This document shows positions 22,764 to 49,784 of a stretch of 64,000 bases of DNA, one piece after another. Origin of the DNA: Prochilodus magdalenae (Eukaryota > Chordata > Actinopteri > Characiformes > Prochilodontidae). Position 1 is the stretch's first letter. The number at the start of each line of letters is the position of its first letter. A model generated the notes under the pieces. That model saw only the letters and a list, made by a program, of their open reading frames with translations, was not told where the DNA came from and searched no databases. The DNA lies in NCBI GenBank assembly GCA_024036415.1, contig JAMWET010006938.1, forward strand, positions 776,501 to 840,500, in the 5' to 3' direction. The translations under genes were made by a program, and so were the position numbers.

Positions 22764-23900
22764 ATGTCTTCTTTATTAATAAAATCGAGAATATTAAGAC
22801 TAAATATCCAGCCCCTAATATTAGATCAAACCGGTCTGTCATCTAGTTTGGCTGATAGCAAACAATATACAGTCTTAGATGATATGCTCGAAGCTTTTTA
22901 TCCACTTCCACATCAAGAACTGGAGAAAATGATCTCTTTGTTAAATTTTACAACTTGTACACTAGACCCAGTTCCTTCAAAATTACTTAAAGAAGTACTT
23001 CCAGTTATTATTGAACCGCTGCTTATGTTAGTTAACTCATCCATTACAATGGGTCATATGCCCAAAACCTCTAAATTAGCAGTTATTAAACCTGTAATCA
23101 AGAAACCAAATCTTGATCCTAGTGTTCTGACTAACTACAGACCTATTTTGAATCTGGCATTTCTATCTAAGATCACAGAAAAGGCCGTGGCCTTACAATT
23201 ATGTCTATATCTACATAAGAATCATATATATGAAAAGTTCCAATCTGGTTTCAGGCCCCACCACAGCACTGAAACAGCCCTAGTTAAAATAACAAATGAT
23301 CTGCTTCTTGCTTCTGATCAAGGCCATGTATCTTTGTGAATGCTTCTCGATCTCAGTGCAGCTTTTGACACAGTAGACCACAATATCCTACTAGAAAGAT
23401 TAGAAAATAGAGTTGGAATCTCAGGAACAGCTTTATCATGGTTCAGATCCTACCTAACCGATCGCTACCAGTTTGTAGAAGTAAACAATGTCTCTTCCAA
23501 TCATACAAAAGTGAAATTTTCTCCATCTTAATGCAAATTAAAGGTTCTCCTTCTGGGTCCAAAAGGCGAAAGACATCTCCGTAACATCGCTAAGCTAAGA
23601 AACGCATTATCCCTGCATGATACAGAAAAATTAGTACATGCTTTTATTACCTCCAGACTAGACTACTGTAACTCACTACTATCAGGATGTTCTAACAGGA
23701 ACTTAAGTAAACTTCAACTAGTTCAGAATGCTGCAGCTAGGGTCCTTACTAAAACCAGAAAATTTGAGCATATCAGCCCAGTTTTGTCAGCTTTCCACTG
23801 GCTCCCAGTTAAATTTCGTATTGATTATAAAATTCTTCTATTAACATATAAAGCCCTACACGGGCTCCTGACTACCTGCGAGAACTTATTTCCTATTATG
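22764..23900 (+). pseudogene. L2 reverse transcriptase remnant
   Basis: [29 protein letters not shown] and [15 protein letters not shown] are typical of the L2 RT domain. The catalytic first-aspartate motif [14 protein letters not shown] follows a TGA codon. After 23,531 the sequence jumps straight to [19 protein letters not shown], skipping the region where GVPQGS and the Y/F-ADD motif should lie. The C-terminal block ([53 protein letters not shown]) completes it. Confidence 0.85.
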
Positions 23901-24946
23901 AACCTTGTCGTTTACTAAGGTCACAGGGTGCTGGCTTCTTATTAGTTCCTAAAATAAATAAGGTATCAGCAGGGGGGAGAGCCTTCTCTTATAAAGCCCC
24001 CCCAACTATGGAATAACCTTCCAGAAAATGTCCGGGACTCGGATACAGTCTCAATCTTTAAGTCTAGGTTAAAAACGTACTTGTTTAGCTTAGCTTTTGG
24101 TCATTAATATTCCCCCTTTAAATAAAGGCCGCAGATCCAGGGGTTCATGGGCAGAGGGTTTTATGGTAAACTGAGATGCTGGTGCTGTCGTCCTGCCGCT
24201 GCACCGGTCAGTCAGTTTGATGGTGAAGCGGATGGATGCCAGTGTTTCAGGGTGCTCCCAAGTCTGTGTTACCTTCTGCTTCTGTCCTTTTAGCCAGGCT
24301 GTAATAGTCAGATGCCAGAGTTGCTGCCACACTCTGGAAACGTTCATACTTCCTGTGCTCAGTAATTAGTCCCAAACAGAACTAACTGTGCCTCTTTTCT
24401 CTTACCGAGCTAATGGCTGCCCTCCGGTCCGGCTTGCTACTGAAGCCTTCCTGCTGCACGCCTCTGACAAGCTGCCTACTTGCCCAGCCCGACACTGAAG
24501 GAAGACTGACCGGGTCTCCATGCTACCTTCCCCAAACAGCTTCTTGCCTGCCCGGCCTAACGCTGATAAGGACTAACTAGGCTTTCCTGCTGCAGACTAA
24601 TTTTTCCGCTATTCCTACCGAACCAGACTATTATTATTTCACAATTATTACTTCATTGACTTCATCGTCACCACTATGACTAGATCAGCATAATTAGATA
24701 CTCAATTGATGTTACTTGAACAATTTCAAATTGTAGTTTGTACCAGAGGAGGATGGTTCCTCCCAAGGTTTCTTCCTTCTGCTTGAGGGAGTTTTTCCTT
24801 GCCGCTGTCGCCTATGGCTTGCTCACCGCGGGCTTCTTCCTTTTCTCTCCGTAATGAATTATTACTGATTACTGTAAAGCTGCTTTGAAACAGCATCAAT
24901 TGTTAAAAGTGCTATATAAATAAATTTGATTTGATTTGATTTGATG

Positions 24947-25760
24947 TATCACAATATTATATTTTTGCCATGTTGCCACCTCTTATACATATTTCGTCAT
25001 ACAAAAAGTCATATAACCTTAGCTCTAGTTCCCTTTCATTTTAAATATTCATGATGGAAAGACCAATAGTACTTGTTCAGAATTGCACAGAATTATTTTT
25101 TAAAAATAATTAATAATGAAATAATTAAATAGTAAATAAAATTGCTATACAATATATTTATAGCCATTAGTTCCTAACGCCATCAACATAAAGTAATTCG
25201 AGTTAGGTAACTGGTAAGAGGAAGAGGAAGGTATCGTACAGTAAAGATTGTTAATTTCACGCTCACTTCAATCAGGCCTGTGCACACGCAAAAGCACACA
25301 CATGCACATACAAGAAGCACAACGGTCGCATGATCATGTGCTTTGTTGAAAAATTACATCAGATCTTTTGTTCCACATGCGCCCACATACCCATGATAAG
25401 CGCCTGCTATGCATGATCACAGTGTGACAACTAAGGAAGATAAGGAAACCATTCATCCGAAACAGGTGTGTGAGTGCGTGTGTGGTATCCGCTGCACCTC
25501 GCGTGATTCTTTTCATACCTGTTTGGTTTTGTCCCTCACACCCCCACCTACACTATTCAGGCTTTTTGTGTACTTTTCAGCAAATGTTAACCTGGCCTTT
25601 CTGCTCTTGTTTCTGAGACTTACCGGTGCATTCTTCTCTGATGGGGTGGTCTTTGACTGATCTAGTCTTATGCAAAAAAGTCCGGGAACCGGGATCAAAC
25701 AAGACACCCTTCTGCTAGTTTTATTGCACATATGGTATCTACATATATGCATTTACCATA
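24947..25760. other. Spacer after the L2 3' end
   Basis: AT-rich, with a few CA-rich stretches. The ORFs at 25,334-25,752 on both strands have no recognisable product. Confidence 0.4.
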
Positions 25761-25764
25761 TAGG

Positions 25765-25965
25765 TGCACTTTGCAGTTCTATAATTACAGACTGTAGTCC
25801 TACTTGTGCTGGTTTGAGTAGATCAGACACAGTGTCACACCAACCCAGAATATCTAGTGTCCTGTGGGCAGCTTCATATGACTAAACTGTACAGCAGTGG
25901 ATGAGCTATCAATTTGTCTATGGCTTAACATCTGGTGCCTAATAGAGTGGACGGGGAGTGTAAAA
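25765..25965 (-). repeat. Dispersed repeat family R1 copy
   Basis: GCAGTTCTATAATTACAGAC at about 25,772 is the reverse complement of the segment at 46,085-46,110. GATCAGACACAG and CTAATAGAGTGGAC also belong to the family. Degenerate and non-coding. Confidence 0.5.
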
Positions 25966-25989
25966 CTAAATTACTTTTTTTGATAATTT

Positions 25990-26865
25990 ATTTAGACAAA
26001 AGTATTGGGACTGTTTTATTAAGTCCCATTGCCACAAGTGTATAAAATCAAGTAACTAGCCCTGCAATCTCCCTTACACTTTACATTTTTGAAAGAACCG
26101 ATTGCTCCAAAAAGCTCACAGAATTCTAACCTGGACCTATTATAGGATAAAATCATTTTAAAAGTCAGTTTGTGAAAGTGAGTCTGGATATTCCCAGATC
26201 AACTGTGAATGGTATTATTAAAAAGTGGAAGTGTTTAGAAACCACAGCTACTCAAACATGAAGTGACGGGCTATCTAAAGTTACAGAGTGGGGCTGGCAG
26301 CACTCCAAACCTCTTTTAGCGTTAATATCAGCACAAAGACTGTGCGCCGGTAGCTTCATGGCATGGGTTTCCATGGTCAGGGAGATACGTGCAAGCCTTA
26401 CATCACAAAGCACAATGGCAGGTATTGGATGGAATGGTGCAAAACACCCTGCTACTGGACTCTGGAGCAGTAAAATTCTGTGAATGATGGCAGTCCAATA
26501 GACAAGTCTGGGTTTGGCGAATCCCAGGGGAACTTCAGCTGCCTTATTCATTGTGCCGATTATTAAGTTTGGTGGAAGAGGGATAATGATATGGGGTTCT
26601 TTTTTAGGGGCTGGCCTAGAGCCATAATTGGGGGATTCTGGTATGGCAGAACTTGACTGGACCTTAATGAGCCCGCTCAACACTTTTAAAGTTGAACTGC
26701 AAAAGAGATTAAGAGTCAGGTCCTCTCGTCGAAACTCAGTGTCTGACTTCTTGAATGCTCCTCTCGATGTATGGGCAAAAGCTCCCATAGACATGCTCCA
26801 AAAGATGTCTTCCCAGAGGAATAGAAATGGAATGGTTATTCACTTCATAGTCACTTAGAAATTCA
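25990..26865 (+). mobile_element. Tc1/mariner relic
   Basis: Starts with ACAAAAGTATTGGGACTG, a typical Tc1-type terminus. It carries a decayed transposase in the + orientation, with recognisable nucleotide blocks such as CAACTGTGAATGGTATTAT, GGGTTTCCATGGTCAGG, TGGTTTGGCG-like and TTAAGTTTGGTGGAAGAGG. Many stops and frameshifts. The ORF on the opposite strand (26,252-26,794) is a shadow. Confidence 0.7.
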
Positions 26866-27544
26866 ACAACATTTGACTGTGGGTGTTCAGCCTCTGCATT
26901 CTGTTCTGAGTGCTTGTGCATGTCAGTTACCACCTCTCACTCAGGTTTGTGTTCTTACATGCTTACAGTCACACCTGGGCTTCAAAGATCAAAGGCAGAT
27001 AGAGATTTCCGGAAGCGGGGTGGGCGCAACCATTCAGACACACATGCACATCACTCGCTCCAGTAGTAATACAGAGGTAGTGTGTAACTGGATCATTGCA
27101 TGAACAGAATGAAGACATGCTTAACGTACACATGTTCATACATGACATGGCAATTGTCGTGACCTCAAAGTGGTGGTCTTTCATCTTCATAGACGTAATT
27201 GAACACGACAAGTTCCTCTCTGTCCTACACATGTTAAGTAGGAACGTGCATTGTTCTGGAGGTACAGGGGTTTCATCACCATTATTCTGTCGTACGGCTT
27301 TAGGTGGTGTGATCTCCCCACCACTTAATTCACACAATCCCATTGGTCAAGCCCTCTGCTCTCTTTCTACACCACACATCTGCCCCTTTGTTCTCTCCAG
27401 TAGCACAGGTCTACATGCCCATGTATGCATAGTGGCAAACTAGGTCAGACTTGTCACAAAAATAAATGAACACACGCACGGACGCACATGCCCTCGAATC
27501 AAATTAAACAGTATAAGCAGGCTTCCACAAGCATACCATTACTT

Positions 27545-28140
27545 GGGTATTACTATGGAATTAGCCCTATAAAGGCCTCCAAGGGTCTTCCCCAAACTGT
27601 CCACAAATTTGGAAGCATCATTGTCTAAACTGTGTTTGAGTCCAACTCCTCAAAAACAGCCCAGAACCCCGTCCCTCCTCCACCAAACTTATCTGTTGTC
27701 ACTATCCATTCCGGTGGGTAATGTTCTCCTGGTTTCCCCCAAACACAGATTTATTCATCAGGCTGCCAGAAGCATGATTCATCCCTCCAGAGAACACATT
27801 TCCACAGCTCCAGAGTCCTTTTGTAGCGTGCTTTACACCACTCCAACTAACGTTTGGCATTGCACTACTTTTGGTATTGTAGCTATTCGTTAATTTCTCA
27901 TGCTTATGCTGCTTATAGAAACAATTTGGAACATGAGAGATTTTTCAACGTTTTTAGGTGCTATGGGCTTACCCCTCTCTGTTGTGTGGTCTGCTGTTAC
28001 ATGGTTGAGTTGTTGTTGCTTCTAGACACTTTTTTGTAACATAATAGCATTTTCAGCTCACCATGACAAAACTATTAGGGCAGAAATTGCTTGTTACTAA
28101 GTCCTATGACAGGACTATGGAAGCCCATTTCCACCACTTT
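27545..28140 (-). mobile_element. Tc1/mariner relic, antisense
   Basis: Reads as a decayed Tc1 transposase on the - strand. Landmarks on the + strand include CAAACTGTCCACAAATTTGG, CCTCCACCAAACTTATCTG, CCAGAGAACACATTTCCACAG and GTAGCGTGCTTTACACCAC. There is no intact frame. It faces the + strand relic at 26.0-26.9 kb. Confidence 0.65.
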
Positions 28141-28154
28141 AAAAAGGCCATATA

Positions 28155-28300
28155 GTAAGCCATAATTACGAGTTGCTTAATTATAATTATGAGATAGTAA
28201 GTCATAATTTTAAGATGCCAAGTCATAATTATGAAATAGTAAGTCACAATTATGAGCTGCTAAGTTATAATGATGAGATGCCAAGTCATAATTATACAGA
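28155..28300. repeat. AT-rich minisatellite, ~20-bp unit
   Basis: Tandem units of the type AAGTCATAATTATGAGAT (with variants TTTTAAGATGCC and GAAATAGT) repeat about seven times. They are imperfect and partly self-complementary. Confidence 0.75.
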
Positions 28301-29880
28301 AATGGTCTTCTATACAGGGCAACAATGAGCAGCAATGTGAAGTGTCCACATACCATAAAGTCTATATGCTTACTCTAATTCTCTCAACATTCCTTCAGCC
28401 TTGGCAACCTTTTAAAATCCTGTCTGTAAAAACCCTGAACAGTGTGAACAACCCACACCCTTCACAACACCTACTCGAAACAACATCAACTTCATGTAGA
28501 ATATGTCGACACGACTCTTACTTCACATTATGACCAGCTTGCACAAAACAAAAAACAGACTTCCCCATAATTCTGCAGCTTCTCCAGCTAATGGTGATGT
28601 ACACATCTGTACAACATCCCCACACAGCACATACAGACTGGGCTGCAAGACTCCTGTGACATCTTACAAAACTTTAAAAGAAATAAGACCACTGTTTCAA
28701 AGCCCATAGGCAAAACCTCAGACTTCTCCTGGATCACAGGTTTAGCTATATGTCTTCTTTTTAACACACTGACACAGACTTGAACGGTTCCTCTATAATT
28801 AGAAGACACCTTCTGGTCCCTTATTTTGACAACTGGGACAATCAGCTTCAAAGACGCTGAACCCCTTAAGGGCAAGGATCCTGACCTGGCTTAAATGTTT
28901 CTGGGTACATCACGATCTGTCTTAACTACAAGTTTAATGGTCCTAGTAAAGTCTGGGGATAGTGCCCATCACCAAGCTCTGTGAAATCCAGTCCTTGAAG
29001 TAGTAGGATGAATGGAAGTAGTAAGACGGCTAGATGATTTTGGAGGAGTTATTACTTAATGGAGTTCAACCCTAAAGCCTCTTTTTAAAGATTATTTTTA
29101 AAATGTTTTGTTCTTGCACACATCCTGACCAGCACTTATGCAATAATTCACCACACTCCTTAGTGTTTCATAACTGTAGCTTTTCTGCCCCTGTGTGGAA
29201 ATACGTAGCACTGCAGGCATAGCAACTAGAAGTAAGGTTCTTATTCGAGGCCCATGCTGCCACTCTGCCCTACTCAGAGTGATACTGCCTAGAGCAGGTG
29301 GACTCAGGGAGTACCAAGTACCAAAAACTTCTGACATACAACTTAATAATTAGGGTCCTATTAGCTCATTCTGTTTGTCCTCTGACATCTATTTTGCTAG
29401 ATAATTGTGTCAGGATAAAATGTCTCCCTTCCACTTCTCGGGACTTTATGAACACACCGAAATAAGAGTAACATTAGCACTACAAATTTTGTTTTGTTCA
29501 GTTTAATTTCATGAGAGCAGTATGAGAAATAACATGACAATATCGTCCTCTTAACCGAGCCCTTGATTACATAGCACCAGCCATCTTTTACATGCATGTT
29601 TCTCTAATAACTACTCACAGTTCACAAACAAGTCCAGATGAGCATATAAAACTTTGATGATCAAAATAGCCTTCATCAAAATTGATTATTAAAACTGCTG
29701 CTATTAGTTGCCATTATTGCTATTAGTTGCAAGTACAAATAATAAATATTTTGAACTTCATTACATGCCACATACAAAGTTACCACATTGAAAAACTAGT
29801 TTATTATGTAACGAAGCTTTGGTCTAAACCCTTAATTCTGCTCAGCAATGCAAGTTTTGTTCAATGTAGATATGAGACAG
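28301..29880. other. Spacer downstream of anxa5 copy 1
   Basis: No gene recognised. It includes the 3' end region of the annexin gene. The hexamer AATAAA on the - strand at 29,800-29,805 is the probable polyadenylation signal, 84 bases beyond the stop codon. Confidence 0.4.
29800..29805 (-). terminator. Polyadenylation signal of anxa5 copy 1
   Basis: AATAAA on the - strand, 84 bases after the TAA stop at 29,889-29,891. It is the first canonical hexamer noted downstream. Confidence 0.45.
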
Positions 29881-29888
29881 GTATGGCA

Positions 29889-44727
<14,839 letters not shown>

Positions 44728-44764
44728 TGTGCCTTGTAGACTGGTGCGCTCTTCGATGCTGATG
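44728..44764 (-). other. 5' UTR part of anxa5 copy 1 exon 2
   Basis: Bounded by acceptor TTTCCTCAG at 44,765-44,766 on the gene strand. The exon ends with the ATG itself followed by GTAAGT, the same arrangement as in copy 2, so the start codon sits at the very end of exon 2. Confidence 0.6.
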
Positions 44765-45059
44765 CTGAGGAAAGACAGGACAGAAAGTTAGTTTTGGGTG
44801 TTTAAAACGAAACAACATTTCCTAAGCACACGGTCTGCCCTTGAAGACACACATTCAAATGACAGGATGAACACTCGGTCTGTGAGTGGATGTAGAAATA
44901 AACATTAGTATTTCATAAAGCTCGGGATTAAACTACCTTAAACGAGCAGCTCAGCGTTGTTCGTCCTCAGGAAAATTAGGTCTTACCTGTAAACTTTGTC
45001 GTAAGAGTTTGAATCTCAAAAAATGTCACTGAACAGAGAAAGTGTTGAAAACAACTTAC

Positions 45060-45160
45060 CAAAAAGCACTGCAGCTGCTGCAGACTGAGAGAGAGAAAGA
45101 GAAAGAGAGAGGTGGAGGCACGAATGGAAGCAGCAGAGGGGCACTTTTAACAGCTCTTCG
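45060..45160 (-). other. Non-coding exon 1 and proximal promoter of anxa5 copy 1
   Basis: Donor TTTTTG/GTAAGTTG ends the exon at 45,060. The sequence GTCTGCAGCAGCTGCAG just upstream matches AGTCTGCAGCTGCTG at copy 2 (60,346-60,370). A further conserved block lies at 45,162-45,193. The transcription start is not visible; no TATA box was found. Confidence 0.5.
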
Positions 45161-45161
45161 G

Positions 45162-45193
45162 TTACCAAGAGCCGCGCCCTGGTAACGCCTACC
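45162..45193 (-). promoter_or_regulatory. Promoter block shared by both annexin copies
   Basis: CAAGAGCCGCGCCCTGG and following AACGCCTAC match 60,407-60,437 with four mismatches in about 31 bases. The surrounding sequence is far more diverged. It sits just upstream of the inferred exon 1 in each gene. The binding factor is unknown. Confidence 0.45.
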
Positions 45194-47210
45194 GCCGTTA
45201 GTGCTCATGGGTAATGTAGTTTTGGATAGACAGGAGCGTGTCCTGAGTGTACGGATTTTCTGGAACGGTAATACTATGAACAGACTTTGTAACATCCAGC
45301 CGAGGCATGCCTGTATGTATGTATGTGTCTGGACTGTTGTTTAAAAACCTAATTAATTTAGAACGAGACACTTCCGGGTAGATAACTCACACCCCACTTA
45401 GACCAGAAGTGTCTTATGTCACAGTTTACAATATTATAAACCTACCAAATAAAACATGAATAGTAATATAAAAAATGACTGTATTTGAGACATTATTTTG
45501 CGATATGATGCAAATGACGTTAGCTACGTTTTTTTAAACACAATTGTAACTTTGTCAACATAATGTGTTTAAAAATTTTCAGGTCATTAACATGATAGCA
45601 TCTCAGAGAGGCAGAGTCTTTCCAAATTAAAAATGGAAACAGGTCACCACTCACCCCACAAGGCTGTTGATGCACATAGTGGAACCTGCAGTCTAGACCT
45701 GACACCCATAGAAAGCATTTGATGCGTTAGCAAAAAAGAATATGACAAAAGAGATTCTGGTTTGGTCTCCTCAGTGCCCAAACACTTACACAGTGTTAAA
45801 AGAAGAAGCGCTGCAACATTTTTGGTCAAAGTGGGCATATATTTTGTACTTTTTTACTTTCATTTGAATATAGGGTTTAAATGACTTGCACACTATTGCA
45901 TTCTGTTTTTATTTTGTTTAATTTTGGACAGGACCTTTTTTTTGTTGCATATTTTATGTATTTATCAAATTTATGACGTGGTGTGTTAGTGCACGTTGTG
46001 CTGATGGGAGTGGATCAGACACAGCAGTGCTGCTGAGCAGGAATTACACCCTAAATAATACATAAAAGGGAGAATTAGTTGGATTACAGTCTGTAATTAT
46101 AGAACTGCATAGTGTTCCTGTTTGGTAAGAAGAGCAGATGAAGATCTGGCATCTGTGTTTTGTCCGATAATGGCAACACACTGCCAACTCCTCAACACTC
46201 CTAACTCCTCTTGTATAGGAGCTAGTGATTCCTGTGGTTTGCACAGCGGAACAATACAAATGAACATATTTCCAAATGACAGCAGAGATTCTGCGTGTTT
46301 CCTGCTGTTTACACTGTAAATATGAAATAAATCTAAACTAATCTAATCTTCAATGACTGAAAGGAAAAACAACTGGTCAGCTTTAAAAAAATGTACATGT
46401 CTGTAGCCAAAAACAACCCAAAGGAAAGAGGAACTTAAATGTAAAGTTATGCCACTTGCTTTGGCTTTTATTGGAAGGATCTGTTTGTCTAACCCAGCAG
46501 GTTCAGCAGGTTTGAGTTTTACAAACCTAAGACCACATATGCAGTTAGCTTTTTTTTTTTACAACTTCCTCTGTTAATCCAATCTTAGATACTTAGGTTG
46601 TGATTAGTACAGATTTAGATACTTGTTTGTTTAAAGAAAGAAAAATAAATATTATCTAAACACTTTAAAAAATGAAGCACTTCACTGACATCACAGGTAG
46701 ACCCAACTACGCTTAAATTTAGCTGAATACGGAAATAAGCTGAACCACATTTTACGACCTGTGGTAGTCATTGTTCTTGGCCTCTATTTCAGAGTAGATC
46801 AGCTAGCAAGATAAGAAGCCCCAAATAAGCCCCCTAAAGACTAGAATCAGGCCTGCGCACATAACCAATAAATGGCATAGTAAACCAGCAAGCAGCCCAA
46901 GGCCTTACATGTCTGTTCATGTCTACCTGTCACTGTACACCCTGCCAACATGTGCCTAGCTCATCCCAGCCATGGCTTTAAGCTGTTTTTGTAGTGGCAT
47001 CCTAAATCCGATAAAACTGAGAGGCATTAGAGTCTACATCCAAAGGGATGTGCCTGGAACAGCAGAGGATAATAGATGCACAAACCATTGCATATCCATT
47101 TCATCTATCATTCAAATCATTTGTTTATTGCTGTTTATCATGTATAATTAGTTACATAGATTGCATTCTAATGCAGGCCAAGATGCATTAGATCACTAGC
47201 CATAAGCTGA
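45194..47210. other. Spacer between the annexin copies, left part
   Basis: About 45,640-45,960 resembles the 3' end of a common fish DNA transposon (GTCTCCTCAGTGCCCAAACA), very degenerate. About 45,975-46,110 is an R1 repeat copy. Nothing else is recognised. Confidence 0.4.
45975..46110 (+). repeat. Dispersed repeat family R1 copy
   Basis: GTGGATCAGACACAGCAGTG and ACAGTCTGTAATTATAGAAC match the copies at 25.8 kb and 58.9 kb. Confidence 0.55.
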
Positions 47211-47219
47211 GCAAGGTAC

Positions 47220-47945
47220 ACCATACTTCCAAAAGTATTCATGTCTGCCTACACTTGCTAAATTTCCTTCAGGATCAATCAAGTATCCATCCATCCGAAC
47301 TTGAGTGACATCTAATTCTTAATACATAGGGCTTAATGTGATGTTAGCACGCCCTTTGCAGCTATAACAGCTTCAACTCTTCTAGCAAGGCTTTCCACTA
47401 CAAGGTTAAGGAATGTGTTTATGGGAATTTTTAAAAATTCTTTTCGAAGCACGTTAGTCAGACACTGATTTTGAATGAGAGGATCTGGCTATTAGTCTCT
47501 GTTCTAATTCATCCCAAAGGTGTTCTATCAGGGGCAGGCCAGTCATGTTCTTTCACACCAAACTTGCTCATCCTTGTCTTTACGGACCTTGATGAACATG
47601 TTGAAACAGGAAGGGGCCAAGTTGGGGACATGAAATTGTCCAAAATCTCTTGGTATGGTCAGGCATTAAAAATTCATTTCACTGGAACTAAGGGGCCAAG
47701 CCCCACTCCTGAAAAACAACCTCACATCATAATCTCCCATCACCAAACTTTACTTGTCCCTAAGATTGCCAGACAGAGAAGCCTAATGTATCACTCCAGA
47801 GAGCACCTCTTTGCTGCTCTAGAGTCCAGTGGCGGTCAGCTTTGCACCACCTCATTCAACACTTTGCTAATCTGAAAGCCACATGAAGTTTGGAGCTCTG
47901 TAGTAATTAAAAGACATAAAAGACTGGATGTCCAGTAACTTCCTC
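47220..47945 (-). mobile_element. Tc1/mariner relic, antisense
   Basis: Begins with TTCCAAAAGTATTC, a Tc1-type terminus. On the + strand it shows antisense transposase blocks: GCAGCTATAACAGCTTCAAC, AGCAAGGCTTTCCAC, CATCCCAAAGGTGTTCTATC and TCACTCCAGAGAGCACCTC. It belongs to the same family as the relic at 53.9-54.9 kb but in the other orientation. The ORF at 47,471-47,875 is an antisense shadow. Confidence 0.7.
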
Positions 47946-47954
47946 CTACTGAAC

Positions 47955-49034
47955 TCCTACTGGTGTGATGATCGATCCTGATCTGGCCTTCACTGAGCAT
48001 ATTAATAATATCACTAGAATAGCTTTTCTACAAGGCAATATTGCGAAATTAAGAAATGCACTGTCACTACAGGATGCAGAACAGCTAGTTCACACCTTTA
48101 TCACTTCAAGGCTGGATTATTGTAATGCCCTGCTTTCTGGTTATTCCAGCAAAAGCCTTAACAAACTTCAGTTAGTCCAAAACGCTGCAGCTAGAGTCCT
48201 TACAAGAACTAGAAAGTTTGATCATATCAGCCCAGTCTTATCTAACTTACACTGGTTACCAGTTTAATTCCATACAGAATATAAAATTCTACTCCTGACT
48301 TATAAAGCTCTAAATAGCCTCGCTCTTACTTGCCTCACTAAACTTATCTCGTACTATGAGCCATCACGTGACCTTAGGTCTCAAAGTCCAGGTTCTCTAT
48401 TTGTGCCTAGCATTAACAAAGTTACATCGGGGGGCAGAGACTTTTCATTCCAAAAAAAAGCTGGGAATGTTGATTTGTTGACAGTGGAGCAGAGGGGCAC
48501 TGACTTCTCAGGGACCCTCATGTCTTTGTGACCTTCTGGTTCTCCTTTTTAGTTATGCTGTAATTGCCAGGCCTGCTGGAGTCACTGCTGCACTCTGTTT
48601 ACACCATATAGTGTGTTCAGATCTTTTGTCAGAGCTAACAGTCTGTCTGTTCTCTTTGTATGAGCTGAACTGCTGCCCATCCTCTGTGACCACGGAGCTC
48701 CTGGCTGTCCTGAACTGTGGAAGCTTGGCCTGCGTCCTGTTGACCCATCTGATGACCCAGCTACTTAATTACAGACTAATCAGAAATGTATTATTCTACC
48801 CTACAAACACTATACGCTCCTCTCTTTTGCTGTCTTATCTTGACCCGAGGAGGATGGGTTCCCCTTTGGAGTCTTGGTTCCTCCTTTTTCCTTTTCCTTA
48901 TTTCGTCCTTTTTAACTGAGGGAGTTTTTCCTTGCCTCTGTGGCCCTTGGCTTGGGGCTCGGACACCAGATTTTTTGTAAAGCTGCTTTGTGACAACATC
49001 TGTTGTAAAAGTGCTATATAAATAGATGTGACTT
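47955..49034 (+). mobile_element. L2-type LINE 3' end
   Basis: The reading frame at 47,965-48,267 gives [35 protein letters not shown] and [21 protein letters not shown], the C-terminal block of the RT. The 3' UTR shares GAGGGAGTTTTTCCTTGCC and GTAAAGCTGCTTTG with the copy at 24.8 kb. It ends GTGCTATATAAATAGATG then GACTTGAA repeats. Strongly 5'-truncated, as usual for LINEs. Confidence 0.85.
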
Positions 49035-49660
49035 GAACTGACTAGTGGGTTGACTCTGTGCACTATGCGCCTTAGCATCTGCTGAACCCGTCCTGTGAGT
49101 TGCTGTCATTTCCAATCCTTTTCCACTTTGCATTTTATATTTAGTAGTAAGAAAATGTCATGACTGGACTTCTGTTGCATCTGGACTTGTTGCATCCTAT
49201 CACAGTACAAGGGGCTTCAAGAAACATCATATCTATGATATGATAGTTTTATTTAAAATGTAGTCTGTAGAGACAGTTACTCAAACCTCCAAAGTCGCAT
49301 TAAGAGCGCCACCTATCAGAAGATTTCACTATGTTACGGGTACAATTCCACAGTGACGCTGGATAGTTGTACAGGTGACTCAACACAAAGATATATCCTT
49401 CTGGAAAAGGCTTCTATATGAAAGGGGCACCAACACAAGTTGGAACATTTCACATAACAATAACACTTGAGCATGTTATATGTGCATTTCCTTTATTTTA
49501 TGGGATCAGGATCACAACCATATCAACTTTTATAAGTAAAATAGCCATCACTGACATTGGTTACAAAAATGAGGACTATCACTTATTATTGGTTTCAAGA
49601 ACATAATTGAACATAATAATTTCATTGAACATAATCGCATGTACCAAGAATAAATATTTG
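49035..49660. other. Spacer downstream of anxa5 copy 2
   Basis: No gene recognised. On the - strand the annexin copy 2 3' UTR enters here. Confidence 0.35.
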
Positions 49661-49664
49661 GAAT

Positions 49665-49670
49665 TTTATT
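49665..49670 (-). terminator. Polyadenylation signal of anxa5 copy 2
   Basis: AATAAA on the - strand, 115 bases after the TAA stop at 49,785-49,787. Confidence 0.45.
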
Positions 49671-49784
49671 ATGTGTATGAAGTTCATTTTAAAAACAGCC
49701 CCTTAAAGTATGTTATCTAATGAATGCTTTTTAACCCCAAATTCTCGGCAATGCAGGTTGTTTTTGGTGTTTTTTTGGTTGGAG

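Larger units (their letters stand above)
14713..24946 (+). mobile_element. Degenerate L2-type LINE, split by two insertions
   Basis: Pieces of one non-LTR retrotransposon read in order on the + strand. The C-terminal part of ORF1 (14,713-14,997) has an SGNH esterase-like signature, GDSIV and GAND. Next come the endonuclease (about 16,900-17,570: LLNIRSLNSK, LTETW, NVYRPPGP, AGDFN) and a linker (17,689-17,911, continuing at 22,664). The reverse transcriptase start (22,764-23,531) has [14 protein letters not shown], and the C-terminal region (23,560-23,900) has RLDYCN and [14 protein letters not shown]. The 3' UTR ends in GCTATATAAATAAA followed by TTTGAT repeats at 24,946. Frameshifts, an in-frame TGA just before the RT motif at 23,338, and loss of the stretch that would hold the YADD-type motif show that it is dead. 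A foldback element (14,998-16,708) and a TIR element (17,912-22,663) interrupt it. The + strand copy appears 5'-truncated at about 14.7 kb. Confidence 0.85.

Noticed and set aside
26252..26794. 180-codon ORF on the - strand
   Set aside because: Antisense to a decayed Tc1 transposase on the + strand.
28155..28300. CRISPR-like short spaced repeats
   Set aside because: Units are contiguous and imperfect with no unique spacers; it is an AT-rich minisatellite in animal DNA.
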